Assembly: GCF_027595985.1 (NCBI RefSeq)
Contig: NC_073305.1
Location: forward strand, 105,211,535 to 105,275,534
Direction: 5' to 3'
Length of the DNA stretch: 64,000 nucleotides
Source of the DNA: Sorex araneus
Taxonomy: Eukaryota; Chordata; Mammalia; Eulipotyphla; Soricidae
Shown here piece after piece: positions 44,649 through 55,506 of this stretch. The notes under the pieces are model-generated. The model did no database searches, was not told the DNA's origin, and saw nothing but the letters and a program-made list of their open reading frames with translations. The stretch's first letter is position 1. Each line of letters opens with the position of its first letter. The position numbers were made by a program, and so were the translations under genes.

Positions 44649-47037
44649 ATGATCGAGTCCAGTATATGGTTTATGATCGTTCTGATGATCGTTCTGGTGA
44701 CACCCCGGCATGAGTCTTTATTGCGCTTAGGCTCAAAGCTGACGAGTAGTGATCCCACGACCGTCTTCCTGGCGTTGCTTGAGGTGATCTTCTTTTTTGC
44801 CTTTTGCTTCGCAATACCGACTCTCATGGTCTTCTGTAAGAGAAAGATTGACCAAAAGGTAGGAGCCGGGGCCATTGCGTGAACAATTTGGTGGGTGGTG
44901 GTGATTTCTCTTTCTGCTCACACACTGAAACATGAATTTGTTTGGTTTAGAGAATCAGCAGATTCGGTCATCTAGGAGAGCGTAGGGCCTCAGTTGTCAA
45001 GGAGGACTGACTGGGTGGGAAAGGAGTTCACCGAAGAGAGAATTCCCTGAACTTCACAGACTATGTGGGTGGGGCGGCAGGTTCCCATCACAAAATCCCA
45101 ACTAGTGCAGTCACACTAGAGTCTACTTCGACTGGAGGGGTTAAGGTCCCTTCAAACAGAAAGGTCCCACCACGACTTCCCTGGCTGGGCGGGAGACATC
45201 AAACCATCATCCACGTCAGCCCTTCAGGAGAGTGGAGTGGGGTTGGGGCCCCGCCCCAGGGAGCACATCCCTGCCTGCTGTCCCTGAAGGGGGGCCTGCT
45301 GTCAACACCGAGATCCTTGTGTCGTTCAGAGGAGAAAACTGGGAACGCAAAATCAAAACCCAAACCCAAACATTTCACGACATCTTAGGTGGACTCGAGG
45401 CAGAAACTCACCTCTCTGTCCCTGTGGGACTCTTACGGGTCGTGTGTGGACGTCAGAGCTTCTGAGAGGGGAGTGCAAAGCGGATCCCAAATGATCACCG
45501 ATTCTTTCTCTCCTCAGAGGCAGAACAGAGCTACGAAAGGAAGGAGGGGCTCAATCCTGAGAGGTGAGTGCTGCCTTTGGCAGCTGAGCTCTCCCTGAGT
45601 GACCACTCCCTCCTTTCCTTGCAGTCCTGGGCCCATGGTCCCTCCGGGTGACCGGGTGACCGTGGCTTCCGCAGACCCTCCCTGGAAGCAGGTCCCTCAG
45701 AGGAGAAGCTGAGAAGGCTGCCACAGTTGAGACATTGTCCTCTCTTGCTCTGCCAGGCTTGGCAATGAAGCAGGGAGGGGTCAGACAACGGGCGCTTGCA
45801 CTTCTCACTGTGAGAGACAGGGCTGGTGGGGATCAGAATCCCTGGGGAGGGAACTGCAGCCTTGGAGCCTCCAGGCAGACGATGGCTCTGAAAGGCTCTG
45901 AAGGAAGCAACAGGCCTCAGAGCGTCTTTGGCCCTTTGCTGCTCCTTGTTGGCTGCTGAGGGTCCCAGAGAAGAACATGCCCAGCTGCGCTCCATGGGCC
46001 CTGTGCCCGTGCCAGTGTGTGACCTTCACTCATAGAAGCTGCTCTCCCGGGTCCCTAGGTGCGAGGTACCACTACAGCTTGGCGGACCTGCAGCAAATAC
46101 AAACTATCCGGGACTTGCAAAGGTATGTGTGCGCCACCCTTGGAGACCCGGTGTCACAGGGGGGCTTCAGGGCTGTCTGGGGAGGGGAGCCAGAGGAACA
46201 GGGGTGAGAGGAAGGCCTTGAGGGGGGTTTAGAGAGAGCTGGGAGCCATGGGAGTGAAACCAGGGTAGGGACTGGCTTCAGAGCCTCCCCCAGGTTACTG
46301 ACTCCAGACCCTCCTCTGCCCGCTCCTGGCCCTCTCTTCCCTTCCCTGCCCTCAGCAACCCCTTGGATGCATACAAGAATGACCCGCGTCGGGACCACCT
46401 GCTGTGCATCAGCCCATCCTGCAGGGTCTGCAGGAAAAAGGCCATCCAGTGTCCTCCGGACCGTGCTGCTCCCTCCGGTTCTCCTCCACCGTCCACGTTC
46501 CCGACGACCCGTCCAGGCACTGTCGCCCCTGAGGCCCGTCCAGGCAAGCCAGCGTGTGCTCCCCTGCAGTGCACTGTCCCCTCTGCTCGCTCCGGGAGGC
46601 CAGCGGTGACCCCACATAGTGCTGGAGTGGACACGCTGAAGGAGCCCGGTGTCTCACAGGGACGGAGGCAGCAGGGCAGGGGCGGGAAGCCGGGCAAGTC
46701 CATGGCCATGGCTGCAGAGACCTCCCAGACCACGGCCCCTCCCTTGGGTGCCCTGCAAGGTCCTCGTCTGCCCTCTCCCTGCCACTCAGAGGCCAGGCCC
46801 ATCAACTGCAAGCCGCATCTGAAGCCTCAGACCCTCAGCCCGTCTCCCCAAGTAGTGGACACCAAGCACACTCAGGCTGGCCCCCGCCGCCGCCGCCTTT
46901 TCCTAAACTTTCGTTGGAAGGTCAGGAAGCCCCGGTGCTTAGTCCAAAGGGGACAGGCGCCCAGAGGGCGCCCAGGCTGTCTCCTGAGAGCCCTGAGCTG
47001 CTGTGTGCCCTGCCTACGTGGAGAGAACGACTCGTGA
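44649..47037 (+). CDS. SPATA31/FAM205-like membrane protein, copy 2 (four exons)
   Basis: Exons 44649-44858, 45518-45563, 46059-46122 and 46356-47037, at a constant offset of 13955 from copy 1. The predicted 333-residue protein is identical to that of copy 1 and all splice sites agree. Introns and 3' flank also show almost no difference, although ALDH3A1 exons on either side differ by several percent. Both copies have their own promoter and poly-A signal, so both could be expressed. Domain content is as in copy 1: membrane segment 38-63, basic stretch, C-x4-C-x2-C motif at 124-132, and an R/P/S-rich tail. Family assignment is by motif memory only. Confidence 0.6.
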
Positions 47038-47218
47038 AAAGGGGCTGACAGTGAATGCTTCCAAGGACAAGCCCCCTCCCTCCAGGGGAGCCACCCCTCC
47101 CCCTCCACCATCCTCATGGGGCGCCAGGGTACCCCCAGACACCGCCCGCTGACACCAGCTCCTCCCCACTCGAGGCATGAAGGCAGACCCTCAGCCCCAC
47201 ACTTCCCTGACTCTCACC

Positions 47219-47224
47219 ATTAAA
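47219..47224 (+). terminator. Poly-A signal of SPATA31-like gene, copy 2
   Basis: ATTAAA, 182 bases after the stop, as in copy 1. Confidence 0.6.
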
Positions 47225-47595
47225 TTCTTTGGAATCCCCAAGTGATGTCTGTCTGCTGTGTTGGAGCTTGAGCTGAGGGGCTGAGGGGGTTTGTTCAGCT
47301 CTGAGCAAGGTGCCCCGGAACTTGTGGGAACAGGAGGAACCACGTGCCACGTGCCCAGGTGTTCGCTGAGAGCAGCTGCACGCCTTAGTGTTCCCGAGAA
47401 TCAGAGCAGCCGACTCTCCCTCTCTGGAGGCTCGCTGGCCTTTCCAGGTTTGGGGCTCAGGTCCCTGAAAGAATCGAGGACCCAACGGCTCTCCTAAAAG
47501 CAACCGCGAGAAGGAGAGTCATCCTCGGTACTTAGAGACCAGTGATTAGGGGGTCCCACCCGGGTGAAGCCTAAATGCAAGGGGTGGGAACATCT

Positions 47596-47861
47596 GGCAC
47601 CTTCCTGGGACCCTCACCTGGTTGGGGAAGGGACCATGATGTGTTTGGGGCGGGGACCCAGACCTGCTTTGGAGGGAACCTCACATGATTGGGGCAGGAC
47701 CCTGACCTGGTTTGGAGGGACCCTGACCGGGTTTGGAGGGACCCTGACTTGGCTTGGAGGACCCTGACCTGGTTGGGGAGGGACCCTGACCTGTTGTGGA
47801 GGACTGACCTCTTCTGGATGACCCTGACCTGGAGGGACCCTGACCTGGGGAGACCTGGCCG
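47596..47861. repeat. GGACCCTGACCTGGTTTGGA minisatellite, unit B
   Basis: Same repeat number and order of variants as in unit A. That is unusual for a minisatellite unless the copies were made equal recently. Confidence 0.9.
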
Positions 47862-48378
47862 GTTTCCGATTGCGGACCCTCACCTAGCTGGAGCAGAGCC
47901 AAGCATCAGCTGAGCTGCCACCTCGACACTGGCAATGTCCTTTCAACTTGACCCTGAGATCGCCCCACTGGAAATGCCCCTAGCAATTGGTTTCCTTCTC
48001 CACATCTGGTTCCCAGGTTTCTCGGGGGTTGGTTATTTTCAGGACAGAAGCATTTAGCTGAGCAGTAGGAGAGGTGACCGGGCAGCCGCCTCTCCTGGGG
48101 TGAGATCAGCTGGGAGAAAGGGCATGCTTCCAGGGGTGCATGGGGCAGTGAGAAAGCTGGGCAGGGGGAAAGAAGGGCCTTGTGGTGGGACAGAAGTTTC
48201 TAGAAACACGGAGAGTTTGGCCTGGAGCCTCAGCCTAGCAGTCTCTTATACAAGGACTTCGTGGCTCCATGGTGAGATGCAACCTTCACTAACTTTCTTC
48301 TCTGGAAACATTTGGGATCAATCTATTAGCAAGTGTTCAATAACAAACTATCAAGTTATTGTATGCCTATGAGGGGGG

Positions 48379-49600
48379 CAAGCTTAGGGGATTGTTGGGA
48401 AAATTGGGAAGGTGTGATGGTTGTGCGATTGGTGTTGGAATACTGGATGTGTAACAAATCATCCTGAACTACTTTGTAAACCACGGTGTTTATACAATGT
48501 GAAGGGGAGATTAAGATCAATAAAAATGATTTTTATAAAGGGAAAGGTTTCTACCTGCTCCCTCCCCGTCCCGCGGTGCCCACAGGCCCACCAGGCGCCG
48601 CCACGCTGAGGCTCAAGGGAGCTCTGCACAGCCCCTGCTGTCCTAGTTCGAGGGGGTGTGAGCAAGCAGCCAGAACTGCGGGGATGCTGTCAGGCTCGGC
48701 CTTTGCCTGTCTGTGCAATTTATCTAGGTCCTTTCTCCGTGTTCACACATGCTGCACAGCATTCTTTCCCTTTTGTTAGTATTTTTGAAATTTGTTTTCT
48801 ATGTACTTCCTATATTTCGTGGGGGATAATTGATGTACTCATGTGTGTACACATACGTGTTGATCTTCAGTTTCTCTCTTTGGGCAAAAGATTTTATGAG
48901 TGGGTAATGAGGAATGTGCTAAGCATTTTATTTTTTATTAAGTTTAAAAAATTGTATGCCTCACCTGGCTGTCCTCATGACATGCTTGGTTCTGTGCTAA
49001 CAACGACTCCTCGGGACCATAAGTGGTGCCAAGACCGAACCCGGGCTCACCATGTGCTGCCCTAGGCCCTTTATCTGGGTTATTTCTCAGGTCCCTAGTC
49101 CTTTCTAGTTTTCAGCGGGGCTAAGGGACACAAAAAAAGAATCTCGAACCTGAGCAGCTTGCTGCAGAGACTCTCCAGACTCTAATTATCTAAAATTTTA
49201 GAATTCCAGGAGCACTGAGAGTGAGTATGGCCACACAACATCTTATACTATTCATAACAAGCAGTACAAAATAAATTGTTTAGCATTGCCTTTGCCTTTT
49301 CAGCAGGCTTGAGTGGTGGCGGGAAAATTCCAAATAATAATGGTGGGACTGGTGTCGAAATACTGAATGTAACCAAACTAGAGAGTATTGTGGAAATTGT
49401 CTGCCATACAGGCAAAGAAATTGTTGGGATGCGGGGTGGGGGGGGTTGGCGAGGGGGAGGTGGGGCCGGGATACTGGATCATTGGTGGTGGAGAATGTGC
49501 ACCGGTGAAGAAGTGGGTGTTTGATCACTGTATGAGCGAAACTCAAACATGAAAGCTTTGTTTGTAACTATCTCATGGTGAATCAATTAAAAAAAAAAAG
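48379..49600 (+). mobile_element. L1 3'-end-like repeats with extra segment, unit B
   Basis: Bases 48410-48540 match unit A 34455-34585. Then comes a segment absent from unit A (about 48566-49450). L1-3'-end sequence resumes (ATGTGCACCGGTGAAGAAG, TGTTTGATCACTGTATGAG, A-rich end at 49587-49600). Confidence 0.55.
48950..49095 (-). mobile_element. Old shrew SINE-like fragment, unit B only
   Basis: Weak minus-strand SINE similarity (CCTCGGGACCATAAGTGG; GACCGAACCCGGGCTCACC) inside the segment missing from unit A. Confidence 0.4.
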
Positions 49601-50214
49601 AGCTGTACTAACAGGAATTCAGGTGCACCTGACTTTATGATAAAAACCGTTTTTCATGTATTTCAAAACCTTTGTGCTAGGCACTACCCACAGGCCTGAG
49701 AATCCACCATGGCCATCACAGGGGCTCCTGCTAGCGGACAGAAAAGGCAATTGAGAAAATTCAAAAATTCCTGGTTCCTGGTGATGCTTGGTGGACCATG
49801 TGGTGATGGACTAGAACCTGGCACCTGTCAGAGCACATGCTCAGCCCACTATGCTCTCTTCCTGTTCATCTTCATATCTGGATATAAGTTTTGTTGGAAT
49901 AACACAGATTTTCTTGTATTATTCTGAAGCTTCTGGAAATACAGCCAAAGCCACAGCCTGGGTCTTCTGTCTACTTCCGGAGGCTCAGTCACCAAGGACA
50001 CCCCAAATGGAGCCACCAGCCCCAGGGAAAGCACACTGTCCCTGGCACCGTCCCCCGCTCCCACAGTGGGGCTCCAACTCGGAAAGGCTTCGGGGGCCAT
50101 TCCCGCTGCTCAGGAGAGGCAATGGGGCCCTAAGCCAAGATGAAGGGCTTAGCCACAACAAAAACACAAACACACACATATTTGCACAGCAGGGTGGAAA
50201 ACACCATTGGAACC

Positions 50215-50220
50215 TTTATT
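50215..50220 (-). terminator. Poly-A signal of right ALDH3A1 copy
   Basis: AATAAA on the minus strand, 112 bases after the TGA at 50332-50334. Confidence 0.7.
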
Positions 50221-51525
50221 GGCCCTGGGTGGGGCGGGAGGCTGGTGTGGGATGGGGGTCCTCCGGGGTGGACCAGGAGAAGCAGGCAAAGCTCTTGGGG
50301 AGACGTGGCGAGCTGAGGCGGCCAGAACATTTCAGTGGCGAGTCTTCTGCAGGGAGGTCACAGATAGTGAGGCAATGGGTGCCCCCGAGCCTAGCCCACA
50401 CAGCCCTGCTCCCCCTTCTCACCTTGGTGGCGCTGGGTGGGTATCTGGCCCTAATGGCCTCGTCGTCCTTCAGGGGCCTCATCAGGCAGGAGCGGCGGTG
50501 GGAGAAGGTCTTGAAGCTCTTCTTGCCATGGTAGGAGCCCATGCCACTGTTCCCTGGGGGGAGGAGCAGGTTCAGGCCCGTCCCCAGGCATCCGTACTGG
50601 GGGTCAGCCCTGCCAAACCCCCTGGGCCTCTTTAAGCAGACCTGGTGCCCCGGGGACCCTGTGCATTCCAGCACTCAAGGGACTTGTGTCTGGTGGGTGT
50701 GCCCACAGTGAGCGGGAACCCATGACCCCTGCTGAATTCACTGGGTGGGTGTGCCCTGACCTCGGTAGGGGGCTGTTGGGCGCTAGGTCCTGCCCTAAAC
50801 TCACCCACTTCCCCAAAGGGCAGACAGTGCACAGCCATGTGGACGATGACGTCATTGGCTGTCACCCCACCACTTGAAGTTTCTGCAGTCATCTTCTTAA
50901 TCACCTGCAACAGCAAACCAGCCCCAGCCTCAGCCCAGCTCAGGGATCCTCCAGCCTCCCCCCTCCCCTGGCGCCTCCTTCAGCTGCCACGACCCCCACT
51001 CTCCCCACGGCACATCTTGGCAGGAACCCATAAGAGCAAAGCTGTCTCGGCTGACCCTGATCCCAGTATCACCGGTCCCCTGCTCAGGGAGGCGCCTGCA
51101 GGGATGCAGAGAAAGGGGCTCAGGAAAATGAAGTGGCCTGGCCAGGTCGCCTGGCCTGCAGGAATCCCTGCATGCAGCCCCGGGCTCAGCTCTCCGTGTG
51201 CGCTGCGCTACCTGCTCCTTGTTGGAGAACACGTGGAGTGCCAGAGGCTTCTCACACTGCTTGATGAACTGGATGGCCTCCTCCAGGCTGCGCATGTGCA
51301 CGATGGGCAGCAGGGGCCCGAAGATTTCCTCCTGCATCACTGGGGACTGCGGGTCCACGTTGGAGAGGATGGTGGGCACCAAGGCAGGAAATAGTCAGAG
51401 CCCATGGGCACGGGAGCCCTGCCCGCCAGGCCCCTCCAGCTCCTTCACAGGTGGTTTGGGGACCGTCAGCCTACTGGGGGCTGCGTGGAGCCCAGGAGCC
51501 TTATCCATTTTTAATTTCACTTTTT

Positions 51526-51646
51526 TTTTTTGATTTGGGGTCACTCCAGGCGGTGCTCTGGGGACCACATGGGATGCCTGGGATGGAACCCCATTCGGTC
51601 GTGTTTAAGGCCAGCATCCTACCCGATGTGCTATGGCTTCAGCCCG
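51526..51646 (-). mobile_element. Shrew SINE in ALDH3A1 intron, unit B
   Basis: Counterpart of 37222-37345. Confidence 0.8.
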
Positions 51647-53104
51647 GGATCCTTATCTTGGGGATAGACACTCCCCTGAGGGCCACCTGAGCCCCTGCCA
51701 GCGTGCCTCATTCACGTCAGTACTTCGAGGCCCCGGGGGGTGTGGGGAGTGATCCTCAGGCCTGACACTGACCCACACTTTCTGCTCTCACAGCTGGACT
51801 ATGCCACTGTGCAGAGGAGGTGGGTTTGATTTGGCTTGTGTTTGGGGAGACTGTGGAGGTCAGGGGTCCTTCCTTTGTAGCACTGAGGGGGTGGGGAGAT
51901 GCTGCCGCTCTCTCTGCTTTGAGGAGGGGTCTGCTTAGGGCTTGGCAGGGCACTTAGCTGAGTTCAGCCCCACCCACATGTAGCCCCAGAAGAAGATTTC
52001 TCCCTGTCACCATGCCTGCTGCCCACCACTCTGGGAGTGGGCGAGACCTGCTGAAGGGCGCGGCACGTACCTATGTACCAGGTGGCCGCGTTGCCAGTGC
52101 CCCCGTGGACGACCTTCTGGCCCTGCAGCAACCCCATCACCCTCTGGAAGTGCCGGGAACTGACGATTCGCCCGAAGTCACGGGACTTCTGGGGGTCTTC
52201 CCCGTAGAACTCCTGTAAAGAGGAGTGGCCTCAGGAGCGCTCTGGGGTTCGTGGGGTGGCCCCAGCGTAGGGTCCAGTGCAGGAAGATTGGCGCCACGGG
52301 GCCCTGACTACTGGGCCTGTGGTGTGAGGGGGCGCTTTTGTGTGGCCGAAACATCAGGTTCAAAAGTCCGGTTCACAATGGACTCAGTTTTGCTGAAATG
52401 GGAAGGAGATGGTGGTGTGTTAGCTGAGCTTTTCTTGGGGGTGGGAGTCCCCAGGTCTCTGCTTTTTGTTTTTGAATCCTTCTGCAGAGCCCTCCAACGG
52501 ACTTGCATTCCTTCTCTGATCAGAAACATGAGCCAACGTTTGCTGAAGTCCCGAGCTCTGCATAAAGCCACCCTGCTTCCTATGTGCAGCCCCTCTCTTC
52601 CCACCGGGGACCCACGTGCACCTTCAGGGACTTTTTGATCTCCACAACCTGGCTCTCGATGGAAGGGTCACAGAGGATGTAGTCAGGGGCCACGCAGGTC
52701 TGGCCGCTGTTCATGTACTTTCCCCAGGCCATGCATCTGAGAATAGCCCATGGTGGATTTTTACCTGGCGGACCCCCAGGGCCGCGTGCTGCAGGGGGCG
52801 TGGGGGAAGTGGAAGACAGCAGCTGGGCACTCTCTGACAGCAGCTCCCCAGATGTTCCGTTCAGATCCAGACCAGATCTATGCCCCGAACGTGTGATCGG
52901 TGGAGGGGCCAGCAGGTCCAGTGCCCCAACTTCATCCATGACTGGGGGGATTTGGGGAGACTGAAGGGGTTGCCTGGCGTGAGCAGTCTCGGCCTCTCTG
53001 TTCAAGCCCTTGACTCTGCAGGCCCAGCACCGCCTCGGTGGGGAAGGCGGCCCTGCCCCTCAGGCATGTACTTGGTAGTGGGGACGCAGGGGGGGAGATC
53101 TATG

Positions 53105-53284
53105 AGATGCTGCTCTGGGGGCAGAGAGGTGATAGTGGGTAGGGCACTTGGCTTGCAAGGGGCTCACCCAGGTTTGAGCCCCAGCACCCCGTATGGCCCG
53201 CTGAGCACTCCACCGTGATCCCTGAGTGCAGAACCAGGGGTACGCCCTGAGCACAGCCGGGCGTGGCCCCAAAATAAAACCAAG
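53105..53284 (+). mobile_element. Shrew SINE in ALDH3A1 intron, unit B
   Basis: Counterpart of 38786-38962. Confidence 0.8.
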
Positions 53285-54842
53285 AAGAAATGCTCTGAGC
53301 TGCCTGGACCTCGACTATGAACAGGGCCGCACTCTCCGTATACAGCCACCGCCCGCTCACCAGCAGGCCACGTCCAGGTCACAGTCCTTGTCCACGTAGC
53401 AGGGACTCTTGCCCCCCAGCTCCAGCGTGACGATGGTCAGGTGCTTCGCCACAGCGGTCATGACGATCTTCCACACACTCGTGCTCCCCTTGTAGAAAAT
53501 GTGGTGGAATCTCTCCTTGAGGACCTCCGTAGTCTCGGGGACACTGCCGTTGAGCACTGGATACAGATCCTTCCCAGCCAAGGAGGAAGTGGGACTCAGA
53601 GAAGCATGCAGCCCCCTGAGAACCCTGTCTGGGCAGCCCAGCTCAAGTCTAAGCCTGGGCTCTCTGGCAGGACAGAGCCACTGTCCCCATCACAGCGCTG
53701 CTGGCCCTGGCTGGAAGAATCCCTGTTGTGCAGCCCTCCCCTCCCGGGGCTCAGAGCCTCACCTTGTCCAGGTACTGAGGAATGATGGTGGCTATCAGCT
53801 GTGCCATGTTCTCACTCAGCTCTGAGGGCTTGAGGACCACCGCATTCCCTGCAGAGCACACAAATTCGGGTGACACCAGGGCAGTGGACACAGAAGGCAT
53901 AACTAGCCGTGTGCATACTAGCCCAGAGGTGGGGGAAGAGGGGAGGAAATATAGGGAAGACCGCGGCCTGGCTGGGGTTGGAACCTGGCCCACCTGCTAA
54001 GGAAGCAGCATCCCTCTTAGCCCAACGCAGCCCAGCCCAAGGGCAGAGGACGCAGGGGCCTCAGTCACGGCTCTGACACACAAGCTCCCTGTGCCTCCTG
54101 CACCAGGAGACCTGGCTGTGCAGATTAGATATGAGGCTGCTGCAGAGATGGGGTCCGTGCCCCTTTCCTCGCAGGCCGAGCCCCAGGGCTCTCCTTAAAA
54201 GAGCACAGAGCCTGTTACCTGCAGCAAGGGCGCCCACCATGGGCTGGAGGGCGAGGTTGAAGGGGTAGTTCCAGGTGCCAATGATGAGAGCCACGCCCAG
54301 GGGCTCTGAGTGGATGTAGGATTCATCCCTCTGAGTCTGGGGGGTCTTCTCCACAGGCTCCTCAGCCGCCCACTCAGGGAGCTTCTTGATCATGTACTCG
54401 GTCTCCTCCAGCACGTACAGCACCTCCTCATGGTAGGCCGGCCACTCATTCTGGGCGGGAGAGCAGGTGAGGGCGTCCCTTCTCCAGCCCTGACCCCTAC
54501 TGGGCTGCTCGCCTCTCCTAGCCTCGCCCTCCCATCTACAAAATGAGAGCCTGGCCCTTGGCTCACAGGGCTGCTCTGTGGTTGAGAGGGACAAAACCCA
54601 ACATGCTCGCCAAGGGGGTGGAGGCCATTCTTCATGGGACCTCCAGGTCAGAGGATGCAGGGGAGGCGGTGGTAGGACTGACAAATACACAGTTTGTTGT
54701 CTGGGGGGGACGTGGGGGGAGAAGCCTCTGAGAGCGCCTTTGTGTGCTGGGGGCCCAGGTGGGACATGCCAAGTTTGAGTTACCAGAGAGTATCTGGAAT
54801 TTGAGGGTCTGTGAATAATTTGAGGGTCTGTAGTGTTTGAGG

Positions 54843-55035
54843 CCTGTGTGAGTGTGTGTGTGTGGGGGGGTGTCTGCACATGTGAGCATGTATGTTGTAC
54901 ACATGTGTATGACTGTGAGTGTGTGAGCATATATGTGTGTACATGTGTGTGTCCATGCGTGTGGGTGAGTGTGCACATGTGTGTAATAGAAGGTTGTGTG
55001 GGTGTGTGTGCATGTGTGTGCATGCGTGTGGCAGG
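54843..55035 (+). repeat. Imperfect (TG)n-rich tract, unit B
   Basis: Counterpart of 40525-40720, slightly shorter. Confidence 0.9.
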
Positions 55036-55317
55036 GTTGGGGGTACTGTCGGGAACACCAATTATAGACTAAAATGAGACTGAGCCCATGGTGGACCCCT
55101 AAGGCCCCGTGAAGAAGTGGGTAGAGAGAAGAGGAGCGAATGCAGACCCTCAGACCAGGGGGGACAGAGCAGGGGGGGCTGGGGAGGGGGGAGTGCAGAG
55201 CACAGGCACGACAGAGCTGCTGGTGGGCTCAGAGAAGCCAGCTGGAAGCCGTGAGACAACAGAGAGGGCTTTTTCCTGGTCTGTGTTTTGATTGAAGGTG
55301 AGCAAACACAAGGGGAG

Positions 55318-55446
55318 ATGGCTCAAAGCTCTGGAGTGCGTGATTTGCACCTGGAGTCCCGGGTTTATCTCGGGGTCACAGCCTCACATGGTCCCCTGAG
55401 CACTGGTGCGTGGGATCCCCCCCAAACTGAAAAGAAAAATTTAAAG
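55318..55446 (+). mobile_element. Old shrew SINE at the array border, unit B
   Basis: Counterpart of 41005-41135, about 60 bases before the junction to L1. Confidence 0.65.
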
Positions 55447-55506
55447 AGCAGTCCCAAGAGACATTAAAAATAAAAACCAGCAAAGGATGACAAAGGATGG
55501 ATTCCA

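Larger units (their letters stand above)
50332..54450 (-). pseudogene. ALDH3A1: ALDH3A1, right copy: lacks first coding exon, nonsense codon
   Basis: Coding exons 2 to 10: 54219-54450, 53763-53848, 53361-53569, 52622-52736, 52071-52212, 51212-51378, 50805-50904, 50423-50553, 50332-50346. Exon 1 would lie to the right but L1 begins at 55507 in intron 1, so the first 54 residues and the promoter are gone. Exon 4 ends TGCTG and exon 5 begins with A, which makes TGA after splicing, where the middle copy makes AGA. The cofactor turn GSTGVGK reads GSTSVWK. RYI before exon 7 reads WYI, and LPFGGV reads LPFGEV. The exon 7 acceptor is GG, as in the middle copy. Catalytic GQTCVAPDY and LELGGKSP remain. 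Exon 8 is full length (100 bases) and the last exon has a good CAG acceptor, so some parts are better kept here than in the middle copy. No functional product is expected. Confidence 0.92.
41190..55506. repeat. Tandem segmental duplication, unit B (about 14.3 kb)
   Basis: Second unit, same order as unit A. It is longer by about 0.35 kb through an extra segment at about 48566-49450 and a missing one at about 49765. It ends at GGATGGATTCCAC, the intron 1 point where unit A begins, and there passes straight into L1. Confidence 0.95.

Noticed and set aside
54061-55023. 320-codon minus-strand open frame with His/Thr-rich start, and its 383-codon equivalent at 39740-40891
   Set aside because: Only the 77 codons of ALDH3A1 exon 2 are real. 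The rest is TG-rich intron 1 and intron 2 read through.
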